Assembly: GCF_900496995.4 (NCBI RefSeq)
Contig: NC_044012.1
Coordinates: 27,441,944-27,505,943 of the forward strand
DNA length: 64,000 bases
Direction: 5' to 3'
From: Aquila chrysaetos chrysaetos
Lineage: Eukaryota; Chordata; Aves; Accipitriformes; Accipitridae
The position numbers and the translations under genes were made by a program. Below, one piece after another: positions 16,750-27,570 of the stretch (the first letter of the stretch is position 1; each line of letters opens with the position of its first letter). Under the pieces are notes generated by a model. The model saw only the letters and a program-made list of their open reading frames with translations, did not search any database and had not been told where the DNA came from.

Positions 16750-19700
16750 AAGAGGAAATAGTGAAGAATGCAAAAGGGTGTTGCATCTTGGGGGCTGTCC
16801 CTGTGCTGAGAGGGGCAAGAGGGAGGGGACAGGTCTCAAACCACACCTTTCCCCGGTTTTCTGAAATGCCAGGCGTGCTTGCGCAGGAGGGGGAAGTGAT
16901 TGTCAGGACACAGGATGAGAACTAGGAAGAGCAATTTACAAGGGTAGTAGCCATGGAGCAGGGTTATTTGCATTCTGGCCCCAGAGCCAGGCAGGCAGCA
17001 ACAGTGTGATGATGCTGTCTGCCCTGCTGCCCACCTTGTACAGGAAGGGGTGCAGTGGGAACTGCCCTCCATCTGGGAGGCATTCGCATTCTCATCCTCT
17101 GCTTCTTGTAAAATATTACCACAAGAATGAGGCTGGTAGTGGTGGGAGGCTTGATGCCCCCAGGGCTGTTGGGGTGAGCCAGCAGGAAGGAAGATGTTTA
17201 GCACCAACTATCGGGGTGTCTGAGGGACTTGTGCGGCTGGAGCAAGGCCATCAAAGTGCAGCTGTGGGGTGGGATGGGGCACAGAGGGAGGGCTTGGGCT
17301 CACTGAGCCCATGCGGGGTTTCATTGAGGCAGGGAAGGCATGTGTGGCCATGCTCCTGTACCTCAGGGATGGCACTGGGTGGGAGAGGGCATGTGGGGAG
17401 ACCCCAACAGCCTCAGGAAAATTGCTCAAAGCCCCTGCTTTCTTCCTCCTCCTTCAGGGCTCATTTCAGCTACTGCTGTGCAACACCTCCGCCAGCCTGG
17501 ATATGTGAGCAGTGTGGTACCCTTCTCTGCAGGCTGTGTGGGGGCTGTGGAGTGTCTGTGGGGCTGTCCTCCAGCAATGGAGCCATGGGGTGTACGTGGG
17601 GTTCATCCCCAGCTATAGGGTGTATGGAGAGCTGACCCCCAGCAATGGGGCTGTGGGCTGTGCAGGGGGCCAACCCCTGGCAGTGGGGGCTGTGGGGTGT
17701 TTGTAGGGCTGTCCCCTGGTGATGGGGTCTGTGGGGTGCGTGTGAGCTGAACCCCAGCTATGGGGGTGTGTGCTGGGCCATGGGTTCTCCATGGGCTGTC
17801 CCCCAGGGATGGGGCCATGTGGTACACGTAGGGCTCTGGGGTGTGTATGGTGGTCATGGTTTAACCCCTGTGTGTTGGGTGGGTGTGGGGTGTATGGGGG
17901 ACAAACCCCATGGCCCCATCGCCAGGTGATATCAGATGTGTGTGGGCTGGGGTTGGGGGGGCATGGGGTCCATCCCATTGCACAGCCACAGGGACTAAGT
18001 GGGGCCAGCAGCCACCTTGGCTCACAGCTGAGAGACTCAGGGCGAGCACAGGAGGAGGTGGTTTCTATCCTCCTGCCTTCAAACCAAATCCCTGCCCCCC
18101 TCCCCCTCCCGCCTCTGTGCTGTGGGGCAGGGGCTCCCGGTGCCCTCCCCAGGGGTCAGGGCTGCCTCACAGTGACATCCTCCCACTGTGGCTCCCTCTG
18201 TCCCCACTGGCAGCCATCCTGGAGGCTTTAACTCCAGGATTTTCAGCCTTGACATCACACCTTTCCTTTCTAGAGTTTAACAGCCCAGCTGGTGGTGTCA
18301 CTGGGTTGGGCCACTGTTCAAATGAACCCACTGACCCTCCCTGGGGCTGCTTGAAGCCTCTGTGCTGCATCTTCCCCAGATGGCCATTTTGCAGCCCCTC
18401 AAGCCCACATCACAGTGGGGGCCAGGGCCGGTTGTTTGCACAGGGACATGCTGTTCCAGCCTGGTGCCAAGTATGTGCCGGTGTTTGTGCTTTAAAGCTT
18501 GGCGCTGCTGAGGAAATATGTGCTGGGCGCTGCCCCAAGCTGCCGGATCAAGCCAAGCTTGCCTCTGTTACTGCTACTGGTGCCAGGAATTCGCTTCCTA
18601 ACAAGGATGCATTCCTTGGGGCCACAGGAAGGATTTTGAGGGGGCTGGGTTTCATCTTGCTGGACCCCAGTGCAACCCAGTCGCACTCTTGCCGTGGTTT
18701 GTGGGGGTGACAGCTGGGAAAGGAGCTGGCAAGGGGGTAAAGGGGCACCCAGAGTTGATGCATGTCCCTGTTTGTTGTAAGATCTGGGGCAAGAGCACTT
18801 TGGGGTACTTGGGATAGGGCTGTGCCCTGTGCTCACTGCAGCTTCCTCCTTTGCTGTTCCCACCGGTGCATGGTGATGCTCAGGATGGTGACAGAGGCTT
18901 GGGTTTGCTGCAGTTTCTGTCCCCAAAAACACTGACCAGAGCAGGGCTTCTTCATGGTGGCAGCTCCCCATGTCCTCGCTTGCCTCCCTGGAGCGGTAAG
19001 ACCCACTTGAGAAGATGTGCTGGTGTTCTCTCCTCACATCTAGCATTTTATCCCCACATCTGGGGTTCCCCCCACACCCCCAAATCCCAAGGCACCAGGC
19101 TCGCCTGCCCTTGAGGCCCTGCTGTCAGGGTGGGTGGGAGTTGTCCAGGTCCCTTTTCGCAGGACTGTTCAGGGTTCAGCAGTGAGCCCACCCGCCTGCA
19201 CCAGGAGGGGAAACCAGAAAAAAACCCTCCCCGCTGTGGCGACTGGCCCGGTGTCTTGCTCTTGCCATGTCTCAGTTCCGTGACGCTGCAGCGCCTTGCA
19301 TCAGCTGGGTGACTTGGGGCTGACGTCACCTTCCCAGGTGGGGGCCAGGGCTCTGCTACCATGAGGTATTTTGGTGGCCTTTGGATGGTGCAGTGGTGCA
19401 GAGAGGCCCCAGCACACATCCCTAGTGTTCCCGGCCTGGCCACCTGTGTGCCATCTGCCATCAGGGCCTGCAAGGATACCCTTTCCTGCCTTCAGAGAGG
19501 GTAACTGGGGGTGTGATTTCTGGGGACCCCAAACCCCAATTTCCAGTGTCTTGGGTCTGGTTAGGCACAAAATGTGCCTAACTGCACTGGTGCTTCGCTC
19601 CGCAGGTGGAAATCCCCCACATGTGAGCTCTGCAGGACAGCAGCCGTTCCTGTACCTGCGCCTCTCTCTCTCCATCCCAGCCTTTCTGAGAGGTGGGGAT

Positions 19701-20315
19701 GGAGTGGAGCGCAGTCCCTGGGATACAGCCCTGGCAAAGGGGTGCTTGGGAGACCTCCTTTTGTTCCTCACCACCCCAGAGCAAAGCTGTGGCATTTGCC
19801 TTTCTGGGGAGTGTCTGATTCACCTGCATCGGCACAGGTCCCCGTGGCTTCTTCCCCAACCAAGTTTTGCCCAAACCGGGGCAGATTTTGAGGGCATCGT
19901 GCTCAGTCCCAGGTTGGTGAAGGAGGGACCTGTGGCCAGGAAGACCGAAATTGATAGCCAGTGCCCCAACAATGCTGAGACTGGCCAAAGTGCTCACGGG
20001 GGGTCCCAGGCAATGGATGATGGCAGAGCAGGTCTGGCCTCCTGGGGCACCCACCAGCCCTTTCACAACCTAATCTGCACTGGATCCTGCCGGCAGCCCC
20101 AAGGGCATGGGGCGATGCCCTGCTTTGTGACCCCACAGCCCTCACAGAGCTGGCGGATGCAAGGAGGTTTTGAGTAACAGGAGAGATGTGAGGCAACCCA
20201 CCAATGACTGGAAGAAACGGGGCGGTTCCCCGTGAACGTCCAGCTAAGCAAGCCAAAGTCAGAGAGGGCTTTAACCAGACAGAGCCAGGTAAAATGCTGA
20301 GCAGGTGGGAAATGA
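16750..20315. other. intergenic DNA between ENSA and MCL1
   Basis: No exon-like or protein-like sequence recognised on either strand. Several open frames of 60-275 codons exist, but they are G/C-driven and show no family features. The stretch includes the G-rich minisatellite described separately and ends at a CR1 fragment. Confidence 0.55.
17500..17870 (+). repeat. G-rich degenerate minisatellite
   Basis: Successive variants of a roughly 45-50 bp unit: 'ctgtggggtgt...ggctgtcccccagcaatgggg'. The phrases 'cccagcaatgg', 'cccagctatgg', 'ccctggtgatgg' and 'cccagggatgg' recur at regular spacing. About seven to eight copies are recognisable. The strand carries many GGGG runs and could form G-quadruplexes; that is inference. 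Confidence 0.7.
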
Positions 20316-20860
20316 CATAGAATCATAGAATAGTTTGGGTTGGAAGGGACCTTTAAAGGTCATCTAATCCAACCCCTCCTGCAACGAGCAGGGACATCTT
20401 CAACTAGATCAGGTTGTTCAGAGCCCTGTCTAGCCTGACCTTGAATGTTTCCAGGGTTGGGGCATCTACAACCTCTCTGGGCAATTTGTGCCAGTGTTTT
20501 ACCACCCTCAGCGTAAAATATTTCTCCTTGTATCTAATCTAAATCTGCCCTCTTTTAGTTTAAAACCATTACCCCTTCTATTGCAACAAGCCCTACTAAA
20601 GTCTGTCCCCATCTTTCTTACAAGCCCACTTTAAGTACTGAAAGGCCACAATAAGGTCTCCCTGGAGCCTTCTCTTCTTCAGGCTCAACAACCCCAACTC
20701 TCTAACCCTGTCCTCATAGAAGAGGTGTTCCAGTCCTCTGAGCATTTTTGTAGCCTCCTCTGGACCTGCTCCAACAGGTCCATGTCTTTCCTGTGCTGAG
20801 GCCCCCAGAGCTGGATGTACTACTCCAGGGGGGGCCTCACTAGAGCACATCACACTCCGC
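20316..20860 (-). repeat. CR1 LINE, 3' fragment on the minus strand
   Basis: Starts with 'catagaatcatagaatag', the reverse complement of the CR1 3' octamer end, followed by 'gggttggaagggacctttaa' and the familiar 'ccagggttggggcatctac'. It continues through the 3' UTR/ORF2 end to about 20860. It is about 545 bp long and 5'-truncated. It lies about 700 bp upstream of the MCL1 start. Confidence 0.95.
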
Positions 20861-21179
20861 ACTTCTGGTGTATACCAGCAAGGGTGTCCTGGCTCCTGCC
20901 ATGTGCCAGGGCTTCAGTCCGCCTGGCCGCATGCTCGCAGCCTTGCCAGGGGATGCTTTGTGTTGCAAAAACCAGAAAAAAAACAGGGGTTGAGGCATGG
21001 GAGGGACGTGCAGCACCTTGGAAAATGGTGCAGGCTGCACGGATTGTGTGCCCTGTGCTGGGGGGGGACACGGCAGACCCTGGTGGTACTGGGGGGGGGG
21101 GGGGGAGTACCAGCACAGAGGTACCCTGCACTGCTAAGGGGCTGTTGCACGGGACCAACGAAGGGCCGTGAACCCACAG

Positions 21180-21554
21180 CAGGGCCCGGCAGCACCGGGG
21201 GCGGGGGGGAAGGGAAGGGTACCCGGAGTGGGGCCTGGCAGGTCCTGGGGCGGGGGCAGGGCGTCGGTGCCGTGGGGCCACAGCAAGGCCCAGATGAGGC
21301 CCAGCGACGGGGGGAACGCCCATCCGCGGAGGCGGCCACTCTTTCGCCCTCTTTCACCCCAAAAAGCCACTGCCAGGAGAGGCGTGGCCCCCACTCCCAT
21401 GGTGGCGTTCTCTCGGCCGGGCCGGAAGCGGAGCCGGAAACGCCGGCGCGGCCTCGCCCCGCCTCCGCCGCGCCCTACGCCATCGTCACTGCCGCCATAT
21501 AAGCGGCCGCGACGCTCACGCTTGTGTGGGTCTCTGTCGGTGCGGATCGGCGCC
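21180..21554 (+). promoter_or_regulatory. MCL1: CpG-island promoter of MCL1
   Basis: GC-rich CpG island immediately before the MCL1 ATG. A TATA-like box within 'ccatataagcgg' (TATAAG at 21498-21503) lies about 55 bp upstream of the start codon. The same sequence loosely resembles an SRF CArG box, which is interesting because MCL1 is known as an immediate-early growth-factor-induced gene. The island continues through exon 1. Confidence 0.7.
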
Positions 21555-24500
21555 ATGTTCGCCGTGAAGCGGAACGCCGTCATCGGCTTCAACCTCTACT
21601 GCGGCGGCGGCGGCCCGGCCCTGGCGCCCGCCTCGCCGGGGGGGGGGGCCGGCCCCACCGCCGCCCACCGCAGCCGCCGCCGCTGAGGTACCCGGGACCC
21701 TGATTGGCTCCGTGGGGGCCTGGGCCGCCGCCGGTCGCCCTGAGCACCCCCGCGCGCTGGTTGGCTGCGGCGCGGCCCCCCGCGCGGCGCTGCCCCCCGC
21801 GGCGCGGCCGGGCGCGCTGTGGAGCCCCGAGGAGGAGCTGGACGGCTGCGAGCCGGAGGCCGAGCGCGGCCCGGCGGGGGACTCGCTGCCCGGCACGCCG
21901 CCCGGGCCGCCGGAGCCGCCCGATGGGCTGCGGCAGGACTCGCTGGAGCTCATCAGCCGCTACCTGCGGGAGGCGGCGGGCGAGGCGGAGCCCGCCGTGA
22001 AGAAGCTTTTGCCGGGGCTCCTGGGCGGGCCCGGCCGGCCTGGCGGATCGGGTGATGCCGTGATGGAGAAGGCGCTGGAGACGCTGCGGAGGGTGGGCGA
22101 CGGCGTCATGCAGAAACACGAGCTGGCCTTCCAGGGTGGGTAGCGGCCGGCTCCTCCCCAGCGGAGGGTGGGGAACGGGCGGCGTGTGGGGTGGGGGCGC
22201 CTCAGGCCCTGCTGTGGGCCTGCCTGGGTAGGAGTGCTTGAGGCCACGGGGGTGCCTGGGACCCACTTCCCCTCCTTTGGAGGCGAGTTATGGACCCTGG
22301 TCCTGTCCCTTCCCAGCGTGGGGTCCTGGGGGGTTTTGCGGCTTGCCCCTCGAAGAGGGGGGTGTAGGGATGTGGGTCCCCGGGAGATCCTGCCCCCATG
22401 TGTGTGGGCCCTCAAGGTAGGTGGGCTGTAGGCTGCTGCATGGTAGGGGCTGGGAGAGGCCTAGGCCGGAGCTGGCCCTTGGGGCTGGAGCAAGGCCTCT
22501 GCGCCAACCCATCCCCCCCAACAAGGGGGGGGGGGGGGGGGGGGGGGCGGGGCGTGCCTGAACTCTTGGCCGGGTCATTTACGGGATGGGCTGTGGCCCT
22601 GGTTTCGAGTGAGTTAGACCAGCTGAGAAGTGATTAAAAATGAAACTGAACTTTGTTCGATGGGAGGTGGAAAAACTGCTGGTAACGTGTGCAGAGGAGG
22701 TAATCTAGTTACAGATTAGCCCCAGTGCCTCCTCGTGTCCTGCTTTGCTCAGCACGACTATATGCAAATAATCCCAAGTGTCCAAAGATGAATTAGCTTG
22801 TGAGTTTAAACTTCTGACACCCCTGGCTTGGGTGGAAGGGGGTTTTGGGGGGAGAAATTCTCCTGGACAATGTGTTCGGGTTATAGCTATTCTAATGTAT
22901 TTTGCCTACTTCTTATGAGTCCTAGAATAGCCATAGAAACTTGAACCCCAGCGCCTGGGCTTGGATAAGCAGGTGTCCTCACTGCAGAGTGTTCTGGGAA
23001 CGGACTGGAAGTGAGAACTGAGCATTTTGACTTGGTTTTGTGTAACTCAGAAATGAGCTGTTTCAGGGCTAGCCTGAGTAGTCAGGGTGGTGGGACTGAG
23101 CTCCTGGCCTCAGGACTCATGCTGAGACTGCTTTTGGCACGCCACACCACACCACATCTGATCCCAGATCAGGACGCTGCCTGGCGCAGAAGGGTAGTGT
23201 CTGCATTTTCTCCTGAGATAGCGAGTGGTGAAATGCCTCCTTTCTTGCAGGAGGATGTTCTAGTTTTTGAGTGGTGTTTTTTTTTTTTTTTTTTTTAATG
23301 CAAAGGGCTTCAGTTACTTCCTCATGTCCTTAGCTGTGCTGATGCTTAAGACTGTGGGTTCAGTTACCCTGGCCAAATTCATGGATGTGCTTGTTGAACA
23401 AGCCACACTTGGGAGGAGTGTTCAGACCAACGCAAGCTGGTGTTGGTATCTGAGACTCCTGCAGGGATGGTTATCTTCATGTGTGCAGAAAAGGCACGGG
23501 CTTCAGGAAGGCTTCCTGTTAGTTTGAGCAACAAGCAATGCCTTTCAGTTTCATAAAGGCTTGTCTTGTTTGCTTATTCATGAGAGGGCACTGCAGGTCA
23601 AACTGGGGAATTCTGTTGTTCCAGTCACTAAAACCCAATTAATAAAAAGGCGACATGTCTGCCTGGCTGTAGGTGACTGTCCTGTGGTTTTGGCTTGAGG
23701 GGCAGGGCTTGTGTCAGGCTGCAAAATGACTTCTGTGCTGTGGTTCTGACGTGGTGGAGGCTTTAAAGCCCTTGTGAGATAGGGGAGTGTGACGTGCGCA
23801 GAGATGGCAGCTGTGCCTGAGGTGGGGAGGAAGGAACTAGAAATGGGTTATGGGCTGGTTTTTGTCTGGTCCAGGCGAGTGTGAGCAGCAAAGCACTCTG
23901 CAGAAGCAGGCAGGTACTTGCTTTCCATCCCTGACCCTTGGTAGTGACTCTTAACAGCTGTTGGACCTAGAGTGTGGGGGCTGCATCTTCTCACTGGTGG
24001 CCTTGTGGGGTGTTTGGTGTTGTGTGCATGCCTGCTTCTAAACGAGCATCTCTTGCAGGAATGCTTCGGAAACTGGAAATCCAGAAAGAGGAAGATCTGC
24101 AGTCGGTGTGTGAAGTGGCTGCCCATGTGTTCAGTGATGGAGTAACAAACTGGGGTCGAGTGGTGACGCTCATCTCGTTTGGTGCCTTTGTTGCAAAACA
24201 CCTGAAAAGCATAAACCAGGAGAGGTGCATCAGCTCGCTGGCAGGGATCATCACAGATGCGCTTGTCTCATCTAAGCGTGAGTGGCTAATGAGCCAGGGA
24301 GGCTGGGTAAGTCACTGCCTATCCCAAACACTGTGAGCTTTTCAGAACAATCCAGTATTTTCCGATTTCTGTGACCTGCTCACTGACAACCATGTGTGTC
24401 AGTGAAGCACAGAAATGACTCACTGCTCCAGTTAAAACCACAGTATGAAACATCTAGCTGGAGTTCTGGTGTTTCAGGAGCTCCTTACAACGAGCTGCCC

Positions 24501-24920
24501 GAAGCATTCTTAACCTAAAAATGTGCCCCTGCCCAGCATGGAGGGGGCAGCATTCCCAAAGCCGAGTCAATCCCTGGTGTGCTGAGCTTGCTTGGAGCTG
24601 GTCCACAGCTGCTTTGGTGCTGTCTCCTGATTGCTGCCTCTGTGGGCCAGGCTGTGGCTGTAATGAGTCTGGGGGACTGCACCACAGTGGATGGGCTGAG
24701 CAGGCTGTATCCCAGCCCACTCTGCCAGGGAAAAAGGCTTTCCATGCCTTCCTGTCAAAGAAGGGTGGCTGGCAGAAAAATGACTTTCCCTTCTTTCTCC
24801 TAGGAGGGCTTTGTTGACTTCTTTCGAGTTGAGGACCTAGAAGGCAGCATCAGAAATGTACTGATGGCGTTTGCAGGTGTGGCTGGACTAGGAGCAAGCT
24901 TGGCCTACATGATCCGGTGA
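21555..24920 (+). CDS. MCL1: MCL1 apoptosis regulator, exon 1 frame interrupted in a G-run
   Basis: Three exons: 21555-22135, 24059-24306 (248 nt, the known size of vertebrate exon 2) and 24804-24920. Starts MFAVKRNAVIGFNLYCGG, as in vertebrate MCL1. BH3 (ALETLRRVGDGV) ends exon 1, BH1 (VFSDGVTNWGR) is in exon 2 and BH2 (GGW|EGFVDFF) spans the exon 2/3 junction. A C-terminal membrane anchor (VLMAFAGVAGLGASLAYMIR) ends the protein. MCL1 sequesters BAK, BIM and NOXA at the outer mitochondrial membrane. An 11-G run (21638-21648) shifts the frame: read literally, translation stops at 21686, but all later motifs lie in the +1 frame. Skipping one base gives about 314 residues and a total CDS divisible by three. 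The disordered, Pro/Gly/Glu-rich N terminus is typical. I favour a sequencing or assembly error or homopolymer variant, not loss of an essential gene. Confidence 0.93.
22525..22547 (+). repeat. 23-base poly(G) run in MCL1 intron 1
   Basis: An uninterrupted run of 23 G followed by 'cgggg'. Such runs are common in avian microchromosomes and are error-prone in sequencing, so the true length is doubtful. Confidence 0.9.
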
Positions 24921-26250
24921 GCCAGGGTATGCTGCAGAGGGACAAAACTCTGGGTGGACTGGCTCTGTTTGGGGCTGGCAAGCTGATCACTTCCTACTGT
25001 GAGTGCTTATGAAGCTGGACTTGAGTGACCGAAGGAAAATATCTAGGCATCCCCTGAGCAATCCTTTCTGAAGAAGGAAGGTGTGATCTGGTCAGATTGC
25101 AGGTACCGATGAGGATTTATTGCTTTGGGAACAGAAAGTGGAAGAATTGATATTCTACTTCCTTCAAGAGGATGATGACAGAAAGCTGAAGTGGACTGCT
25201 TCAGTTTTATCCTGGAGGGAACCGATCTGCTTAGCAGCAAGCCAGTGAGCACCAGCAGCTCTTGTCTGGACTGAAGCCTCCTGGGCTTGGCACGGCAGCT
25301 GTGTGTGGAGCAGATGTTTCAGGGTTGTGGGTTTCTGGAAATAGCATCTTCTGCTGATGGTGTTCTGCCCGAACTTGCGGCTTTTCTGTTGGAGCAGAAA
25401 CATTGAATGCTGGGTGTTGTGTGAGCCTGTGCCTACACCCAGGTGTGCTGGCAAGGGAGCCTTTGGTTGCTGCTGGCTCTGCACGCATCTGCCCTCTGGA
25501 ATTGGTAGAGCTGTGCCAGCAGCCAAGACGTGCGACCTGCTGCCAGAACATGGGGTGCTGGAGCCCTCCTTAGCCCCTTCCCTCTCAGCAGAGCTTCAGC
25601 CAGGTCACTGAGCAGGCAGAGGGGTGGGTGGGTGGGGTGGGGGGGATGGGTGAGGTGGGGCTTGAGGTGGTAACCACAGCCAGCTGCAGCTTGGCTGCAT
25701 TGGCCTGTCTGGCTGATCTCTGCTACATTGATGTGACTCACCACACACAGGCAGTTTAAAAATAGGGAGTGCATTTGTAAGTATGTAAAACCCCACATGG
25801 GGTGGGGAGGCTATAGAGAACCTGTAAATATCTATAAATCTGTAGAATATGTACATTTTTACAGAGCTAATGATACAAAAAGGAGGAATTTTGAATGTGG
25901 TAGAACTGCTTATGGGTGCATTGCACTTCATTCCTCATGTGAAGTAGTATTTTTGTGGTGAAGCCTTTTCCTGCCTTGACTCCAATTGAGCCTTTCTCTG
26001 ATGTACTTGAGCAACATTGCAAGTGAGCATAACGAGGATTAGTGGCCTGGTGGACTCTCATTGTGCCCATGGCTTGCTGGCAACAGTTGATGTTTCTGTT
26101 TATTTTAATCTTTTTGGTTATTCTAGCCCTTCTAGTGGGTGGGGAGCTGTGGAAGTTGGTATCGGTCACTTCCCTGTCTTCCCTTCATTTTGATCCTCTA
26201 AGCCATGAGTGGAACGAAGCTGATGTTTGAATGTAAATGTTCTGGAGCAG

Positions 26251-26256
26251 AATAAA
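26251..26256 (+). terminator. MCL1: proximal poly(A) signal of MCL1
   Basis: Canonical AATAAA in 'gcagaataaaactcg', 1.33 kb after the stop codon. Confidence 0.6.
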
Positions 26257-26557
26257 ACTCGTTGGCTCGGATCCGCAGCTTGTGCAAGTCCATCAGTGCC
26301 GGCCCTGGGCTCAGTCCTTGGTCCCCAGCTGGTAACATTGCTTCTTGGTGGGCTTGCAGTGCTCATCCACCTTGTGCCCTCTGACTGTGGATCGGTCTCT
26401 ACTCTGTGGGATTGGGTCCCACACAGCGAGGAACATCCTCGTCCACGGGCTGCAGGTCAAGCACCAAGTGATGCCCAATGGAAACCCAAGTGGAGAGCTG
26501 AAAGGTGGTGCTATTGTCAGGCCTGCTTGTTTGCTGAACGAGCACTTAGTTTTGTCA

Positions 26558-26563
26558 AATAAA
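26558..26563 (+). terminator. MCL1: distal poly(A) signal of MCL1
   Basis: Canonical AATAAA in 'gtcaaataaatgtctcttg', followed by 'tgttctcatt', a plausible downstream T-rich element. Confidence 0.6.
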
Positions 26564-27496
26564 TGTCTCTTGTTCTCATTCCTCTAGTATAAAACTTGCT
26601 GTTTCCTATAACGAGATGCTGACATCCTGAATGTTCCTGCTCTGCTTTGCTGGTGTGGGCCTGCTTGCAGAGATGCTACCTGTGGGGCACCCCACAGCCT
26701 CTTGCTTATTAGAAAGATAAGCTGTGGGCTATGGAAAACTGCTCTTGTGTCACCCATCGGGGCTCCCTAGAGCTGCTGTGTACTGAGATGCTCTTCTCTG
26801 TCACTGTGTATGTGGGTGGGGAAAGTCCATGAGGTGCCTTGTGCTCAGTGCCTGCGTACTTTGAAACAGGTTTTCTTGTGGTGCCCTGAAGCATGCTGTG
26901 GCAGTCTGGGTGCCTGCGCTTGGCAGCTGGGGCTTACCAACCTGTGTCAGTGAGGCAGGGGCCTCTGCAGCCCTGAGGAGAGGGGACTCTTCCTGGAGCC
27001 TGGGGGTGAGCTGTGCTCCTTGCCCTTTCCAAGGGGGGAGACACTCTCTGTGGCTTCGGTTGTCTAGCATAGTCTTGTCCCTCCTCTGATGCCTCTTTAG
27101 GGGGACACTGCTCCCCCAGACTGCTCCATGCCCTCCATTCCCCAAGTTTTGATGCCTGCAAGTTGGGGATGGAGGAAGTGTGTGGCCTGCCTGGGGCCAG
27201 AGGGCGCAGCCCATTTATGTGCAGACCTTGCTTGGGCAGTGGTTTGATGAACAGCTTCCTCTTGCCAGGACTGGGTTCTGCTGTGGAAGCCTTGGCTGGA
27301 AAATCCCCCTCCTGAGGGGCAAAGCACTTCCCTACCCCCAAAACTGTGCTGGTGGCTCCAGCCTTGTGGGCTGTCAAGCCTTGCTGCAGATGGGACGAGG
27401 CAGGGGAGAGCCGACAGCTTCCTGCAGTGCTGGTGAGGCCCTTGCTACTGAAAACAAGCTGGTGGCTCAGCCCTGTTATGCAGATATTGCAAAATG

Positions 27497-27533
27497 TTTT
27501 TTTGGTGTGGGGTTTTTTTTTGTTTTTTTTTTT

Positions 27534-27567
<34 letters not shown>
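27497..27567 (+). repeat. T-rich tract
   Basis: Long T homopolymer interrupted by single G residues. It could be a decayed poly(A) tail of a minus-strand retrocopy, but no retroposed sequence is recognised next to it. Confidence 0.85.

Positions 27568-27570
<3 letters not shown>

Larger units (their letters stand above)
24921..26580 (+). other. MCL1: MCL1 3' UTR
   Basis: Follows the MCL1 stop codon. It is AT-richer than the flanks and has no coding potential. It contains short AU-rich stretches and two canonical poly(A) signals, AATAAA at 26251-26256 and at 26558-26563. The latter is followed within 20 bases by a T/GT-rich element. A 1.3 or 1.65 kb 3' UTR is in line with the long 3' UTR of this short-lived mRNA. 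Confidence 0.7.

Noticed and set aside
17883-18710. 275-codon + strand frame between ENSA and MCL1
   Set aside because: Starts inside the G-rich minisatellite and has no recognisable domain or conserved exon borders.
21516-22266. Minus-strand frames opposite MCL1 exon 1
   Set aside because: Shadows of the GC-rich MCL1 coding strand; the + strand has clear BCL-2 family motifs.
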